64,000 bases of DNA from Roseateles_B sp041906185. GTDB taxonomy: Bacteria; Pseudomonadota; Gammaproteobacteria; Burkholderiales; Burkholderiaceae_C. This document shows, piece by piece, positions 8,744 through 17,106 of the stretch (its first letter is position 1; each line of letters starts with the position of its first letter). The notes under the pieces are model-generated. The model did no database searches and was not told the origin of the DNA. It was given only the letters and a program-made list of their open reading frames with translations. The translations under genes were made by a program, and so were the position numbers. The DNA lies in the NCBI GenBank assembly GCA_041906185.1, contig JAYRJQ010000010.1, positions 156,416 to 220,415 on the forward strand, in the 5' to 3' direction.

Positions 8744-9110
8744 GCGCCCCGTGAAGCTCCGAAGCCGTCCGCCGGTCAGGCATGACCTGCCCCCCGGCCG
8801 GCGACCCCAATGGCGCCTCACCGCTTCGGCGGGCGGCGGGCGGCGGGCGGCGGGCACAAGTGCCCTGGGAGGCATGACCTGACCCCGTCACCGTGGCGCC
8901 GGGGCGTGGGTGTCTGCCTTGGCCTGGCGTAGGCCCGGGGGACGGCAGCAGGCACCGGGCCTCTGCGCGGCGTTCATCCGGTCCAGACGCAGCTGAGGCC
9001 CTCCGCGCGGCATCGGGTCGCCTGGCAGGCGGTCGTCACCGATGAGGCTGACTACACTGCGCCGCGTACAGGAAAGGAGCCCCGCCATTGCCGGGGCGGA
9101 GGAGCGCATC
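8744..9110. other. Intergenic stretch with two copies of a dispersed oligomer
   Basis: About 370 bases with no gene that I can support. It holds two direct copies of GGCATGACCTG(C/A)CCC (8779-8793 and 8871-8885), belonging to a dispersed motif also found elsewhere in the window, and a heptamer tandem repeat. The last part (9060-9110) has GGAGGAG, the ribosome binding site of the following gene. Confidence 0.5.
8827..8854. repeat. Heptanucleotide tandem repeat (CGGCGGG) x4
   Basis: Four uninterrupted copies of CGGCGGG. Runs of three guanines separated by CGGC could form a G-quadruplex on the plus strand. Copy number of such repeats may vary by slippage. It lies outside any gene. Confidence 0.8.
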
Positions 9111-10004
9111 ATGAGTACAAGCCACAAGAATACTGTCACGCCTGCCACGCCTGCCACGACCCTCGCGGGCCGCGCGCATGCGCCTCACGGCGAGGCCATG
9201 CCCTGGCGGCGGACGGCGGTCGCGGCGCTGGCCCTGGCGGGCTGGGCGGCCTCGATGACGGCTGGAGCGGCCGGAGCCGAAGGGACGGCACCGCCGGCTG
9301 CCGTCACCAGCCCGGCGGCACCGGACGCCGTCCTGGCCCCCGTGGCCGTGGAAGGCAAGCGGGCGCCGGATCCCGGCATCATCCCGGCCCGTTTCATCTA
9401 CCTGATCGATGGCATCGCCCGCCGGCATGCCAGCGAGCTGATCCTGCTGAACTTCAAGGCCCATGCCCTCAAGCAGAAGACCCCCGCGCCCGGCACGCGG
9501 CTGGTGGTGGAACTGGCCAACGAGGACGAGCTGCCCGTCGGCATGGCGGAAGACGGCACCCTGAGCCTGCCGCCCCTCACGCCGGCCCAGGCGGAGACGG
9601 CCAAGCTCATCCCGAATCAGCCCAAGGGCACGATGGGCCTGCGCCTGAACCTGGAGGTCGTGCCCAAGGTGGCCACCATCACGCCGGCGCAGGTGGCGCG
9701 GGCCGAGGCACAGCTGCGGGCCCTGGTCGGGGACGTCAAGGACCTGCTGCCCTGGGCCTTCCGCTGGATGCTGCCCGGCGTGTCGGGCGTGGCGCTGTGC
9801 CAGCCCGCGGGCGAGGCGCCGGCCGTCTGGACCTCCTCGCAGGGCACGCACCGCATCCTCTTCCTGTACGAGAGCAAGGACCGGAAGCAGAGCTGCGCCG
9901 TGCTGGATCCGGCCGGCCTGCCGCCCGATGCCCGCCTGCAGGCGTCGGCCGGCGCGGAGCTGGGCCCCTGGCTGAACGGGCTGACCGGGTCCAAGAGCCG
10001 CTGA
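9111..10004 (+). CDS. Exported protein of unknown function
   Basis: 297 residues from the ATG at 9111, which follows GGAGGAGCGCATC. The first 30 residues are polar; a hydrophobic segment (RRTAVAALALAGWAASMTAGAAG) at about residues 33-55 resembles a signal peptide or anchor, so either the start is really the internal ATG at 9198 or the protein has a cytoplasmic tail. The rest is a mixed alpha/beta region without recognised motifs. It converges on the glucokinase fusion gene. Function unknown. Confidence 0.7.
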   Translation: MSTSHKNTVTPATPATTLAGRAHAPHGEAMPWRRTAVAALALAGWAASMTAGAAGAEGTAPPAAVTSPAAPDAVLAPVAVEGKRAPDPGIIPARFIYLIDGIARRHASELILLNFKAHALKQKTPAPGTRLVVELANEDELPVGMAEDGTLSLPPLTPAQAETAKLIPNQPKGTMGLRLNLEVVPKVATITPAQVARAEAQLRALVGDVKDLLPWAFRWMLPGVSGVALCQPAGEAPAVWTSSQGTHRILFLYESKDRKQSCAVLDPAGLPPDARLQASAGAELGPWLNGLTGSKSR

Positions 10005-10007
10005 GGG

Positions 10008-10027
10008 CGCGGGCCGCGGGGCCCGCG
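10008..10027. terminator. GC-rich hairpin between convergent genes
   Basis: CGCGGGCC and GGCCCGCG form an 8-bp perfect stem around a GCGG tetraloop, between two convergent stop codons. No T-tract follows on either strand, so efficiency as an intrinsic terminator is doubtful. Confidence 0.35.
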
Positions 10028-10037
10028 GGAGCGCTCG

Positions 10038-11933
10038 TCAGCGCGTGTGCGAGGTCAGCTTCGACAGCGGCGAGGCCACGCCGATGCCCGGAGCGGCGCG
10101 GCGGGCGCCGGCATCGCTCGAGGGCTCGAGGGCGGCCTTGTCGTCGTCGTCCATGAGCTGCATGGCGTCGGGATTGCGACGCATGGCCACGCCCACGGCC
10201 AGGATGTCGATCACCAGCAGATGCAGGATGCGGCTGACCATCGGCAGGTGGGTGCTGACGTCCTCGACGTGGTCGATGATCAGCGCCGCGTCGGCCTTGC
10301 GCGCCAGCGGGGACTGGCTCGCCGTGATGGCGATCACCGTCGCGCCGTGGGCATGGGCCTTCTCGACCACCTCCATCAGCTGGGGCAGGCGCCCCGAGCT
10401 GCTGATCACCACGGCGACGTCCCCGGGGCGCAGGACGTCGGCGGCCAGCTGCTGCAGGCGCGGGTCGGTGTAGGACGCGCAGGAGACGCCGAAGCGCAGG
10501 AACTTGAACTGGGCGTCCTGCGCCACCACGCCGTAATGGCCGGCGGCATAGAACTCGATGCGGCCGGCCTGCAGCAGCAGCTGGATGGCGCGGTCGATCA
10601 TCTCCCGGTTGAGCTGGCTGCGGACCTGCAGGATGGCCGAGGCGGTGTTGCCGAGCACCTTGGCGCCCAGCTCCACCATGGAATCGTCCATGTTCACCTG
10701 CGTGTGCGTCACGGGCACCGTGCCGGTCAGCCCCGAGGCCAGGCGCAGCTTGAAGTCCGAGAGGCCCTCGCAGCCCAGCGAGCGGCAGAAGCGGATCACC
10801 GTGGGCTGGCTGACCTGCGCGGCGCGCGCGATGTCGGCAATGGGCGCGTTCAGCACGTCGCGCGGATGGGCCAGGACATGCTCGGCCACGCGCAGCTCCG
10901 CCGGCGAGAGCTCCGTGCGGGCCCGCCGGATCTGGCCGAGGATGGCCGCGCCGGTGCTGCTCTGCAGGGTCTTGAGCTGGGAGTCCAGGATGGCGGAGGC
11001 GCCCTTGAAGGTGGCGTTCTCCGCCGTGATCACATAGGTGGGGATGCCGGCCACGTAGTTGCTGAAGCGCCCCTTGTCCTCGAAGCGGCTGCGGAAGGGC
11101 GAGCGGGCGAAGTAGTCGCCCAGGCGCGGCACGATGCCGCCGCCGATGTAGATGCCGCCCAGCGCGCCCAGCGTCACCGCGAGATTCGCCGCGGCGGTGC
11201 CGAGGAGGGCGCAGAACACCTCCAGCGCCTCGCCGCAGACGGCATCCCGGCCGTCCAGCGCGGCCTGCGTGATGTCCGGGGCGGTCAGCGGCTTGGCGGC
11301 TTCGCCGGCCCGGTCGGCCAGCGCGCGGTAGATCAGCTCGAGGCCCGGGCCTGACACGAGCCGCTCGAAGGAGACGTGGTCGAACTGCCGCCACGCGAAG
11401 CGCAGGATGGCCAGCTCGCGCTCGTCGCGGGGGGCGAAGCTGGTGTGGCCGCCTTCGGAGCCGAGGGAGATCCAGGCATCGCCCGCGGGAATGAGACCCG
11501 AGACACCCAGCCCCGAGCCGGAACCCAGCACGCCGACGACGCTCTGGCGCCGCGCCTCGCCGCCGCCGATCTGGCGCAGCTCGCCCGGCCCGAGGCGCGG
11601 AATGGCCATGGCCAGGGCGGTGAAGTCATTGACCACCACCAGCGTGTCCAGCCCCAGGCGCTGGCGCATCTCTTCGATGGAGAACTGCCAGTGGTAGTTC
11701 GTCATGCGGACGAGATCGCCTTCCACCGGGTTGGCGATGGCGATGGCGGCATGCTCGATGCGCGCGCCGCCCAGGCCGTCCAGATAGGCCGAGACGGCGG
11801 CATGGAAGTCCGTGTAGTCGGCGCAGCGCAGCGAGGCGCTCCGGCTGAACTCGCCCGGACTGCTCTCGAGGGCGAAACGCGCGTAGGTGCCGCCGATGTC
11901 GGCGATCAGGCGGGGGCTGTCGTAGAGGCTCAT
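10038..11933 (-). CDS. glk: Bifunctional glucokinase / RpiR-HexR family transcriptional regulator
   Basis: 631 residues, two proteins in one. Residues 1-325 are a ROK-independent bacterial glucokinase of the E. coli Glk type: phosphate loop ADIGGTYARFAL, catalytic region VVNDFTALA, GSGSGLGVSG, EGGHTSF and GGIYIGGGIVPRLGDYF. Residues from about 331 are an RpiR regulator: a helix-turn-helix (AQVSQPTVIRFCRSLG) and a SIS sugar-phosphate-binding domain (about 455-590, with VVISSSGRLPQLMEV). The enzyme makes glucose-6-phosphate; HexR-type SIS domains sense glycolytic or Entner-Doudoroff phosphates. Such fusions are known in Burkholderiales. A palindrome at 11948-11962 lies 15 bases before the start codon, suggesting autoregulation. 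Confidence 0.95.
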   Translation of the reverse strand: MSLYDSPRLIADIGGTYARFALESSPGEFSRSASLRCADYTDFHAAVSAYLDGLGGARIEHAAIAIANPVEGDLVRMTNYHWQFSIEEMRQRLGLDTLVVVNDFTALAMAIPRLGPGELRQIGGGEARRQSVVGVLGSGSGLGVSGLIPAGDAWISLGSEGGHTSFAPRDERELAILRFAWRQFDHVSFERLVSGPGLELIYRALADRAGEAAKPLTAPDITQAALDGRDAVCGEALEVFCALLGTAAANLAVTLGALGGIYIGGGIVPRLGDYFARSPFRSRFEDKGRFSNYVAGIPTYVITAENATFKGASAILDSQLKTLQSSTGAAILGQIRRARTELSPAELRVAEHVLAHPRDVLNAPIADIARAAQVSQPTVIRFCRSLGCEGLSDFKLRLASGLTGTVPVTHTQVNMDDSMVELGAKVLGNTASAILQVRSQLNREMIDRAIQLLLQAGRIEFYAAGHYGVVAQDAQFKFLRFGVSCASYTDPRLQQLAADVLRPGDVAVVISSSGRLPQLMEVVEKAHAHGATVIAITASQSPLARKADAALIIDHVEDVSTHLPMVSRILHLLVIDILAVGVAMRRNPDAMQLMDDDDKAALEPSSDAGARRAAPGIGVASPLSKLTSHTR

Positions 11934-11947
11934 GGGATGTCCTGGGG

Positions 11948-11962
11948 TGTAACGCGACTACA
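11948..11962. promoter_or_regulatory. HexR-like operator upstream of the glk-rpiR fusion
   Basis: TGTAACGCGACTACA. Against the palindrome TGTAGT-N3-ACTACA the right half is perfect and the left half differs at two positions. It sits 15-29 bases before the start codon of the fusion gene, where a bound repressor would block expression. Confidence 0.5.
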
Positions 11963-12372
11963 GCCTTCGGGCATCGGTACATGCCCAGGGCGGGTGCACC
12001 GGTGCCGGTCTGGCGTCCTCAGCACGCGGCCGCGTTTGCCATATTGTGGAACGAAATGACCGCGGATCAGGGACTTGGCGAGCGAATCTTCCCCGTGATG
12101 GCGGAGGGCGTGTCGCCAGGTGTGCGGGTCACCTGCCGCTAGGACATGCGAGAGCTTGTCAGCGTCTTGTAGTTTTGCTACCTTCATGTAATTGAAATGC
12201 GCTTGTAAAACTACAGGCCCTGCGGTGAGCCGGCACCCGGCGCACCGGCACCCGAAAGTGAATCCATGAGAGACATGAAGACGCGGCCGCTGGCGCCGCC
12301 CCTGACACGCACGGGCCTCGCCCGGGCTGCGGCCCTGCTGTCGCGGGACGGCGGCGGCAACGGGGATGGCCG
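11963..12372. other. Divergent intergenic region between two glucokinase genes
   Basis: About 410 bases without a gene. The middle (about 12040-12220) is visibly richer in A and T than its surroundings and holds a group of HexR-like half and full sites (12168-12215). Promoters for both glucokinase genes should be here; I could not assign convincing -35/-10 pairs. The last 150 bases before glk2 are GC-rich, with no recognisable element. Confidence 0.5.
12168..12215. promoter_or_regulatory. Cluster of HexR-like sites upstream of the second glucokinase
   Basis: TGTAGTTTTGCTACC (12168-12182) has a perfect left half and four of six right-half bases. GCTTGTAAAACTACA (12201-12215) has a perfect right half ACTACA. 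Between them TGTAAT (12187-12192) is a further half site. The sites lie 158-205 bases before the glk2 start. Clustered, degenerate sites suggest cooperative binding; inference. Confidence 0.45.
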
Positions 12373-13377
12373 ATGAACGGCGTGGCGGCGCGCTACCCCT
12401 GGCTGGTGGCGGACGTGGGGGGCAGCAATGCCCGCTTCGGCTGGGTCACCGGGCCGACGTCGGGGGTGCAGTCCCGGCGCAGCTATGTCGTGCAGGACTT
12501 TCCCAGCCTGGAGGCCGCCGCTCGCCGCTATCTGCAGGACCTGGCGGCCGAGGCGCAGACGCGGGGCGAGCGTTTCGATCCGCCGCGCCAGGCCGCCGTG
12601 GCGGTGGCCACCGCCGTGGCCGGCGACGAGGTGGTGCTGACCAACAGCCACTGGCGCTTCTCCCGGCAGGCGCTGCAGGCGGCGCTGCAGGTGCAGGGGC
12701 TGCTGGTGCTGAACGATTTCGAGGCGCTGGCGCTCTCGCTGCCGGGGCTTCAGGCCGGGCAGCTGCGGGCCTGGGGCGACTGCCCGCTGCCGCCCGTCGG
12801 CTGCCTGGCGGTGATCGGGCCGGGCACCGGCCTGGGCGTGGCGGCCGTCGTGCAGACCGCGCGCGGCTGGCTGGCCTTGCCGGGCGAGGGCGGTCACGCC
12901 ACGCTGGCGCCGGCCGACGACTTCGAGAGCGCGCTGCTGTCCCATGTGCGCGGCACCTTCCCCCATGTGTCGGCGGAGCGCCTGCTGTCGGGCATCGGCC
13001 TGCCAACGCTGCATGAGGCGGTGTCGGTGGTGATGGGGCAGGGCGTGCCGGCCGACGCGCTGGCGCCGGAGCAGATCGTCGAGCGCGGCCTGCAGGGGCG
13101 GGACGCGGTCTGCGAGCGCACCCTCGACAGCTTCTGCGCCATGCTCGGCGGCTTTGCCGGCAGCGTGGCGCTGACGCTCGGCGCGCGGGGTGGCGTGTAC
13201 GTGGGCGGCGGCATCGTGCCCCGCCTGGGGGACTACTTCTTCCAGTCCCGCTTCCGGGCGCGCTTCGAGGCCAAGGGCCGCTTCGCGCCCTATCTGGCGG
13301 GCATTCCGACGGCGCTCATCACCGACACCCAGGCCGCCCTGGGCGGCGTGGCGCTGGCGATCGAGCAGAGCTTTTGA
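12373..13377 (+). CDS. glk: Glucokinase (second copy, single domain)
   Basis: 334 residues, the length of E. coli Glk. Motifs in order: phosphate loop ADVGGSNARFGW, LVLNDFEALALSLP with the catalytic aspartate, IGPGTGLGVA, GEGGHATLAP and GGVYVGGGIVPRLGDYF. It phosphorylates glucose with ATP. The protein is a clear paralogue of the N-terminal half of the divergent fusion gene but lacks the regulator domain. The ATG at 12373 is chosen; an out-of-frame ATG lies just before it and the ribosome binding site is weak. HexR-like sites upstream and a further one 28 bases after its stop place it in the putative sugar regulon. Confidence 0.94.
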   Translation: MNGVAARYPWLVADVGGSNARFGWVTGPTSGVQSRRSYVVQDFPSLEAAARRYLQDLAAEAQTRGERFDPPRQAAVAVATAVAGDEVVLTNSHWRFSRQALQAALQVQGLLVLNDFEALALSLPGLQAGQLRAWGDCPLPPVGCLAVIGPGTGLGVAAVVQTARGWLALPGEGGHATLAPADDFESALLSHVRGTFPHVSAERLLSGIGLPTLHEAVSVVMGQGVPADALAPEQIVERGLQGRDAVCERTLDSFCAMLGGFAGSVALTLGARGGVYVGGGIVPRLGDYFFQSRFRARFEAKGRFAPYLAGIPTALITDTQAALGGVALAIEQSF

Positions 13378-13404
13378 GCGTTCCGAAGGTTTGTCACCAA
13401 AAAA

Positions 13405-13419
13405 TGTAGTTGGCCTACA
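13405..13419. promoter_or_regulatory. HexR-like operator between glk2 and the TonB receptor gene
   Basis: TGTAGTTGGCCTACA matches TGTAGT-N3-ACTACA at 11 of 12 positions. It lies 28 bases after the glk2 stop and about 250 bases before the receptor start, in an A/T-richer region. Confidence 0.6.
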
Positions 13420-13474
13420 TCGCCAAAACAGCTTTTGGGGACGAATTGGGATTCATAGGGCGTGATGAAAAGGG

Positions 13475-13555
13475 AAAACCCTTGATGTTGGGCGCCAATT
13501 TGATGCTTTTTGGCATCGAAGCCTGCAGATAAGGGTTTTCTTCGTGTTGTCTGCA
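13475..13555 (+). other. Structured leader candidate with overlapping alternative stems
   Basis: AAAACCCTT (13475-13483) pairs with AAGGGTTTT (13531-13539). Within that loop TTTGATGC (13499-13506) pairs with GCATCGAA (13513-13520) with one G-U pair. TGCAGA (13524-13529) can instead pair with TCTGCA (13550-13555), enclosing AAGGGTTTT. The first and third pairings cannot coexist without a pseudoknot. The element lies about 110-190 bases before the receptor start codon. It could be a regulatory leader RNA or a terminator for glk2. Confidence 0.4.
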
Positions 13556-13557
13556 AA

Positions 13558-13572
13558 TCTAGTTTTAGTACA
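13558..13572. promoter_or_regulatory. Possible second HexR-like site overlapping a promoter
   Basis: TCTAGTTTTAGTACA matches TGTAGT-N3-ACTACA at 10 of 12 fixed positions. It lies 94-108 bases before the receptor start. A weak sigma-70-like pair TTGTCT-N16-TACAGA (13547-13574) overlaps it, so binding would occlude RNA polymerase. Both calls are tentative. Confidence 0.35.
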
Positions 13573-13665
13573 GAATTGTTTCAGTGTCAGGGTTCCATGG
13601 CGCCGCAGTCCCAGCCGTCCTGAGGGGCGCGGCAGCAGTTGTTCAAAGAGCTACAGGAGACAAGG

Positions 13666-16347
13666 ATGAAGACCGTGCAAGTCCATCGTGACACCTTCCG
13701 TTTGAGCCCCGTCGTGGCAGGGTGCGCCCTGCTGATGCTGGCGGCTGGCGCCCAGGCGCAGCAGGCGCAGACCGACAACAAGCTGGACACGGTCACCGTG
13801 ACCGGCATCCGCAAGGGCATCGAGGATGCGATCTCCGTGAAGAAGAACGCGACCTCCGTGGTCGAGTCCATCTCCGCGGAAGACATCGGCAAGCTGCCTG
13901 ACATCAGCATCGCCGAGTCCATCTCTCGCCTGCCCGGCCTGGCCGCCCAGCGCGTCAATGGCCAGGCGCAGCAGATCAGCATCCGCGGCACCGCCCCGGA
14001 CCTGTCCTCCGCACTGCTGAACGGCCGCGAGCAGGTCAGCACCAGCGGCGACCGCTACGTCGAGTACGACCAGTACCCGTCCGAGCTGATGAGCGCCGTC
14101 ACGGTCTACAAGACGGGCGACGCCGCCCTGGTGGGCCAGGGCCTGGCCGGCACCGTGAACCTGCAGACCGTCAAGCCGCTGAACTTCAGCAAGCGCACGA
14201 TGGCCTTCAACGTCCGCGGCGAGAAGAACTCCAACGGCTCGATCGCCGACGGCGCGCCCTCGACGGGCAACCGCGTCAGCGCGTCCTACATCGACCAGTT
14301 CGCCGACAAGACCCTGGGCGTGGCCCTGGGCTTCGCGCACAGTGACCACCCGGTCAGCCGCTACCAGTTCGAGACCTGGAACTGGGTCAAGAACGGCGGC
14401 AACCTGAGCGGCGCCGGCGTCGCCGACAAGAACGCGCTCTACCCGCAGGGCTTCAAGGGCCTCGACTACGTGGGCCGCGAGAAGCGTGACGGCGTGATGG
14501 GCGTGCTGGAGTACCGTCCGAGCGCGAACTTCACCTCGACCCTGGACGTCTACCACTCCAAGTTCAGCTTCGACGAGACCCGCCGCGGCATGGAAGTGCC
14601 GTTCGAGAACTGGTCGGGCGCGAACTTCAGCTCGACCACCCTCACCAACGGCCTGGCGCTGTCGGGCACGGTGCAGGCAACGCCGGTCGTGCGCAACAAC
14701 ATCCTGACCCGCACCGACAAGCTGAGCGCCGTGGGCTGGAACAACAAGTGGGTGTCCGACAAGTGGACCGCCGTGCTGGACGTCAGCCACTCGACGGCCG
14801 ACCACGACGAGACGCTGATCGAGATGAACTCCGGCCTCGGCGCGGACACCATCACCTACAACTACGCCGGCCCGGTGCCGACGTTCACCTTCGGCAAGAC
14901 CTACGACAACAACGCCACGGTCAAGCTGGGCGGCCCCTTCGGCAACGGCTACGTCAACGTGCCGAGCTTCCGCGACAAGCTGGATGCCGTGCGCCTGGAC
15001 TTCTCGCGTGATCTCGACGCCGGTGTCGTCACCAGTGTCGACTTCGGCCTGAACTACTCGCGCCGCTCGAAGAGCCGCCAGCATCTGGAGACCGGTTTCA
15101 ACGCGCTGAAGACGGACTTCGCCACGGCCGACCTGCTGGCCCCGACGGACCTCTCCCGCGTGGGCCTGCCCTCGATCCTGGCCTGGGACATCGACAAGGT
15201 CATGGCGCACAACTTCGGCCCGGTCACGCCGGCCGTGCTGAACCCCTGGGGCGCCACCAAGAACTGGGCGATCAAGGAGAACGTGACCACGGCCTACGCC
15301 AAGGCCAACCTGGAGACCGAGCTGTTCGGTCGCCCGGTGCGCGGCAACGTCGGCCTGCAGGTCGTCAACACCGACCAGAGCTCGACCTCCAACACCCTGC
15401 TGCAGTGGCCGCTGGCCTCGCTGGTGCCGGTGGAAGACGGCAAGAAGTACACGGACGTGCTCCCGACGGTCAATCTGTCCTGGAGCCTGCCGGACCAGCA
15501 GCAGCTGCGCTTCGGCGCGGGTCAGTCGATCGCCCGCCCCAAGCTGGATGACCTGAACGCCTCGTTCCAGGTGGGCCTGTCCGCCGGCAACACCGGCACC
15601 CCGAGCGGCAGCGGCGGCAACCCGAAGCTGGACCCGTGGAAGGCCGACTACGTCGATCTGTCCTGGGAGAAGTACTTCGGCAGCAAGGGCTATGTGGCCG
15701 TGGCCGGCTTCTACAAGCGCCTGAAGTCCTACATCTACAACGTCACGACGCCGTTCGACTTCAAGGACTACCCGCTGACCGGCACCGCGCCTGACGGCTC
15801 GCCGATCAAGCCCAGCACCACCATCGGCACCATCACCCACCCGGAGAATGGTGAAGGCGGCTCGCTGCGCGGCCTGGAGTTCTCGCTGTCCGTGCCGCTG
15901 GAGATGGTCAGCCCCTCGCTGAAGGGCTTCGGTGTGCAGGGCAACCTGTCGCTGACCAACAGCTCGATCAACGTCAAGGACTCGCGCTTCGGCGACCAGA
16001 GCCTGCCGCTGCCCGGCCTGTCCAAGAGCGTGCTGAACCTGACGGCCTACTACGAGGACCACGGCTACTCCGTGCGCGTCAGCCAGCGTCACCGCTCCAA
16101 CTTCCTGGGCTCCATCGGCGGCCCCGGCGGCACCAGCGAGAAGACCTTCATCAAGGCGGACACGGTGGTGGATCTGCAGCTCGGCTACGAGATCCAGGAA
16201 GGGACCTACAAGGGTCTGTCCTTCCTGCTGCAGGTCAACAACCTGACGAACGCCGCCTTCCAGACCTACTCGGGCAGCGAAGACCGCTACCGGGGCTGGG
16301 AGAAGTACGGTCGCCAGACCCTGCTGGGCGTGAACTACAAGCTCTGA
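13666..16347 (+). CDS. TonB-dependent receptor, probable maltodextrin/oligosaccharide importer
   Basis: 893 residues. Starts at the ATG at 13666 after AGGAGACAAGG. Signal peptide (about residues 1-32, ending LAAGAQAQQ), then a TonB box (LDTVTVTGIRKG), plug domain (about 50-170, with GLAAQRVNGQAQQISIRGTA) and a long 22-strand-type barrel ending at the C-terminus GVNYKL. The plug sequence around SVVESISAEDIGKLPD is that of the carbohydrate-type receptors of xanthomonads and Caulobacter (MalA-like). It sits beside two glucokinase genes and carries HexR-like sites upstream, and the window encodes a MalEFGK transporter, which supports maltodextrin uptake. A strong terminator follows. Confidence 0.93.
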   Translation: MKTVQVHRDTFRLSPVVAGCALLMLAAGAQAQQAQTDNKLDTVTVTGIRKGIEDAISVKKNATSVVESISAEDIGKLPDISIAESISRLPGLAAQRVNGQAQQISIRGTAPDLSSALLNGREQVSTSGDRYVEYDQYPSELMSAVTVYKTGDAALVGQGLAGTVNLQTVKPLNFSKRTMAFNVRGEKNSNGSIADGAPSTGNRVSASYIDQFADKTLGVALGFAHSDHPVSRYQFETWNWVKNGGNLSGAGVADKNALYPQGFKGLDYVGREKRDGVMGVLEYRPSANFTSTLDVYHSKFSFDETRRGMEVPFENWSGANFSSTTLTNGLALSGTVQATPVVRNNILTRTDKLSAVGWNNKWVSDKWTAVLDVSHSTADHDETLIEMNSGLGADTITYNYAGPVPTFTFGKTYDNNATVKLGGPFGNGYVNVPSFRDKLDAVRLDFSRDLDAGVVTSVDFGLNYSRRSKSRQHLETGFNALKTDFATADLLAPTDLSRVGLPSILAWDIDKVMAHNFGPVTPAVLNPWGATKNWAIKENVTTAYAKANLETELFGRPVRGNVGLQVVNTDQSSTSNTLLQWPLASLVPVEDGKKYTDVLPTVNLSWSLPDQQQLRFGAGQSIARPKLDDLNASFQVGLSAGNTGTPSGSGGNPKLDPWKADYVDLSWEKYFGSKGYVAVAGFYKRLKSYIYNVTTPFDFKDYPLTGTAPDGSPIKPSTTIGTITHPENGEGGSLRGLEFSLSVPLEMVSPSLKGFGVQGNLSLTNSSINVKDSRFGDQSLPLPGLSKSVLNLTAYYEDHGYSVRVSQRHRSNFLGSIGGPGGTSEKTFIKADTVVDLQLGYEIQEGTYKGLSFLLQVNNLTNAAFQTYSGSEDRYRGWEKYGRQTLLGVNYKL

Positions 16348-16377
16348 TCGATCTCTTTCGCACCAATGCCTTCTTTG

Positions 16378-16408
16378 AACCGGCCGGGGAAACCTGGCCG
16401 GTTTTTTT
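16378..16408 (+). terminator. Rho-independent terminator of the TonB receptor gene
   Basis: AACCGGCCGGG and CCTGGCCGGTT form an 11-bp stem (one G-U pair) closed by a GAAA tetraloop and followed by a run of Ts. Thirty bases after the receptor stop codon. Textbook form. Confidence 0.93.
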
Positions 16409-16479
16409 CATGGCGCAGGGGCTTGCCCTTTGCGCCGGCTTGGCTAGCATGCGCGGACTCTCACGCCCAGGAGCGGCCC

Positions 16480-16938
16480 ATGTCCAGCACCCCCACCACC
16501 CACACCGTCCACCTGCAGCGCGTGCTGCGCGCGCCGCCCGAGCGCGTGTATCGCGCCTTCCTCGACGCCTCGGCCCTGGCCAAGTGGCTGCCGCCGCACG
16601 GCTTCACGGCGCAGGTCCATGAGCTGGACGCGCGCGTGGGCGGCCGCTTCCGCATGTCCTTCACGCACTTCGGCAGCGGGCACAGCCACAGCTTCCACGG
16701 CGAGTACCTGGAGCTCGTGCCCTCGACGCTGATCCGCCACACGGACCAGTTCGACGACCCGAACCTGCCCGGCGTGCTGACTGTGAGCATCCGCCTTCGC
16801 GCCGTGTTCTGCGGCACCGAGCTGGAGATCGTGCAGGAGGGTATTCCCGCCGTCATTCCCAAGGAGGCCTGCCTGATGGGCTGGCAGGAGTCGCTGATGC
16901 TGCTGGCCCAGCTGGTGGAGCCCGAGATCCCCGGCTGA
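16480..16938 (+). CDS. SRPBCC (AHSA1/START-like) family protein
   Basis: 152 residues from the ATG at 16480, preceded by CAGGAGCGGCCC. The N-terminal strand-helix RVLRAPPERVYRAFLDASALAKWLPPHGF is the typical beginning of the SRPBCC/AHSA1 ligand-binding fold, followed by VGGRFRMSF and the C-terminal long helix GWQESLMLLAQLV. These are small cytoplasmic proteins binding hydrophobic ligands; the specific ligand is unknown. Not obviously in an operon. Confidence 0.85.
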   Translation: MSSTPTTHTVHLQRVLRAPPERVYRAFLDASALAKWLPPHGFTAQVHELDARVGGRFRMSFTHFGSGHSHSFHGEYLELVPSTLIRHTDQFDDPNLPGVLTVSIRLRAVFCGTELEIVQEGIPAVIPKEACLMGWQESLMLLAQLVEPEIPG

Positions 16939-17106
16939 GCGGCAGCGGGGCGCCCGCTGTGTGCTGGGACGCGTCCTGTGCTGCGCCCGGTGCCGCGCCC
17001 TGTGTCAAAGGCGGACGCCACTCCCGCGTCTGCCGCCCGTGAAGACCCGGTGGCCGGATGGTCGGGGAGCGTCTACAACAGCGGCTTCACTGCCCCGGAG
17101 ACCGCC

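Noticed and set aside
8827..8854. Short tandem repeat as a possible CRISPR
   Set aside because: Seven-base units with no spacers; no cas genes nearby.
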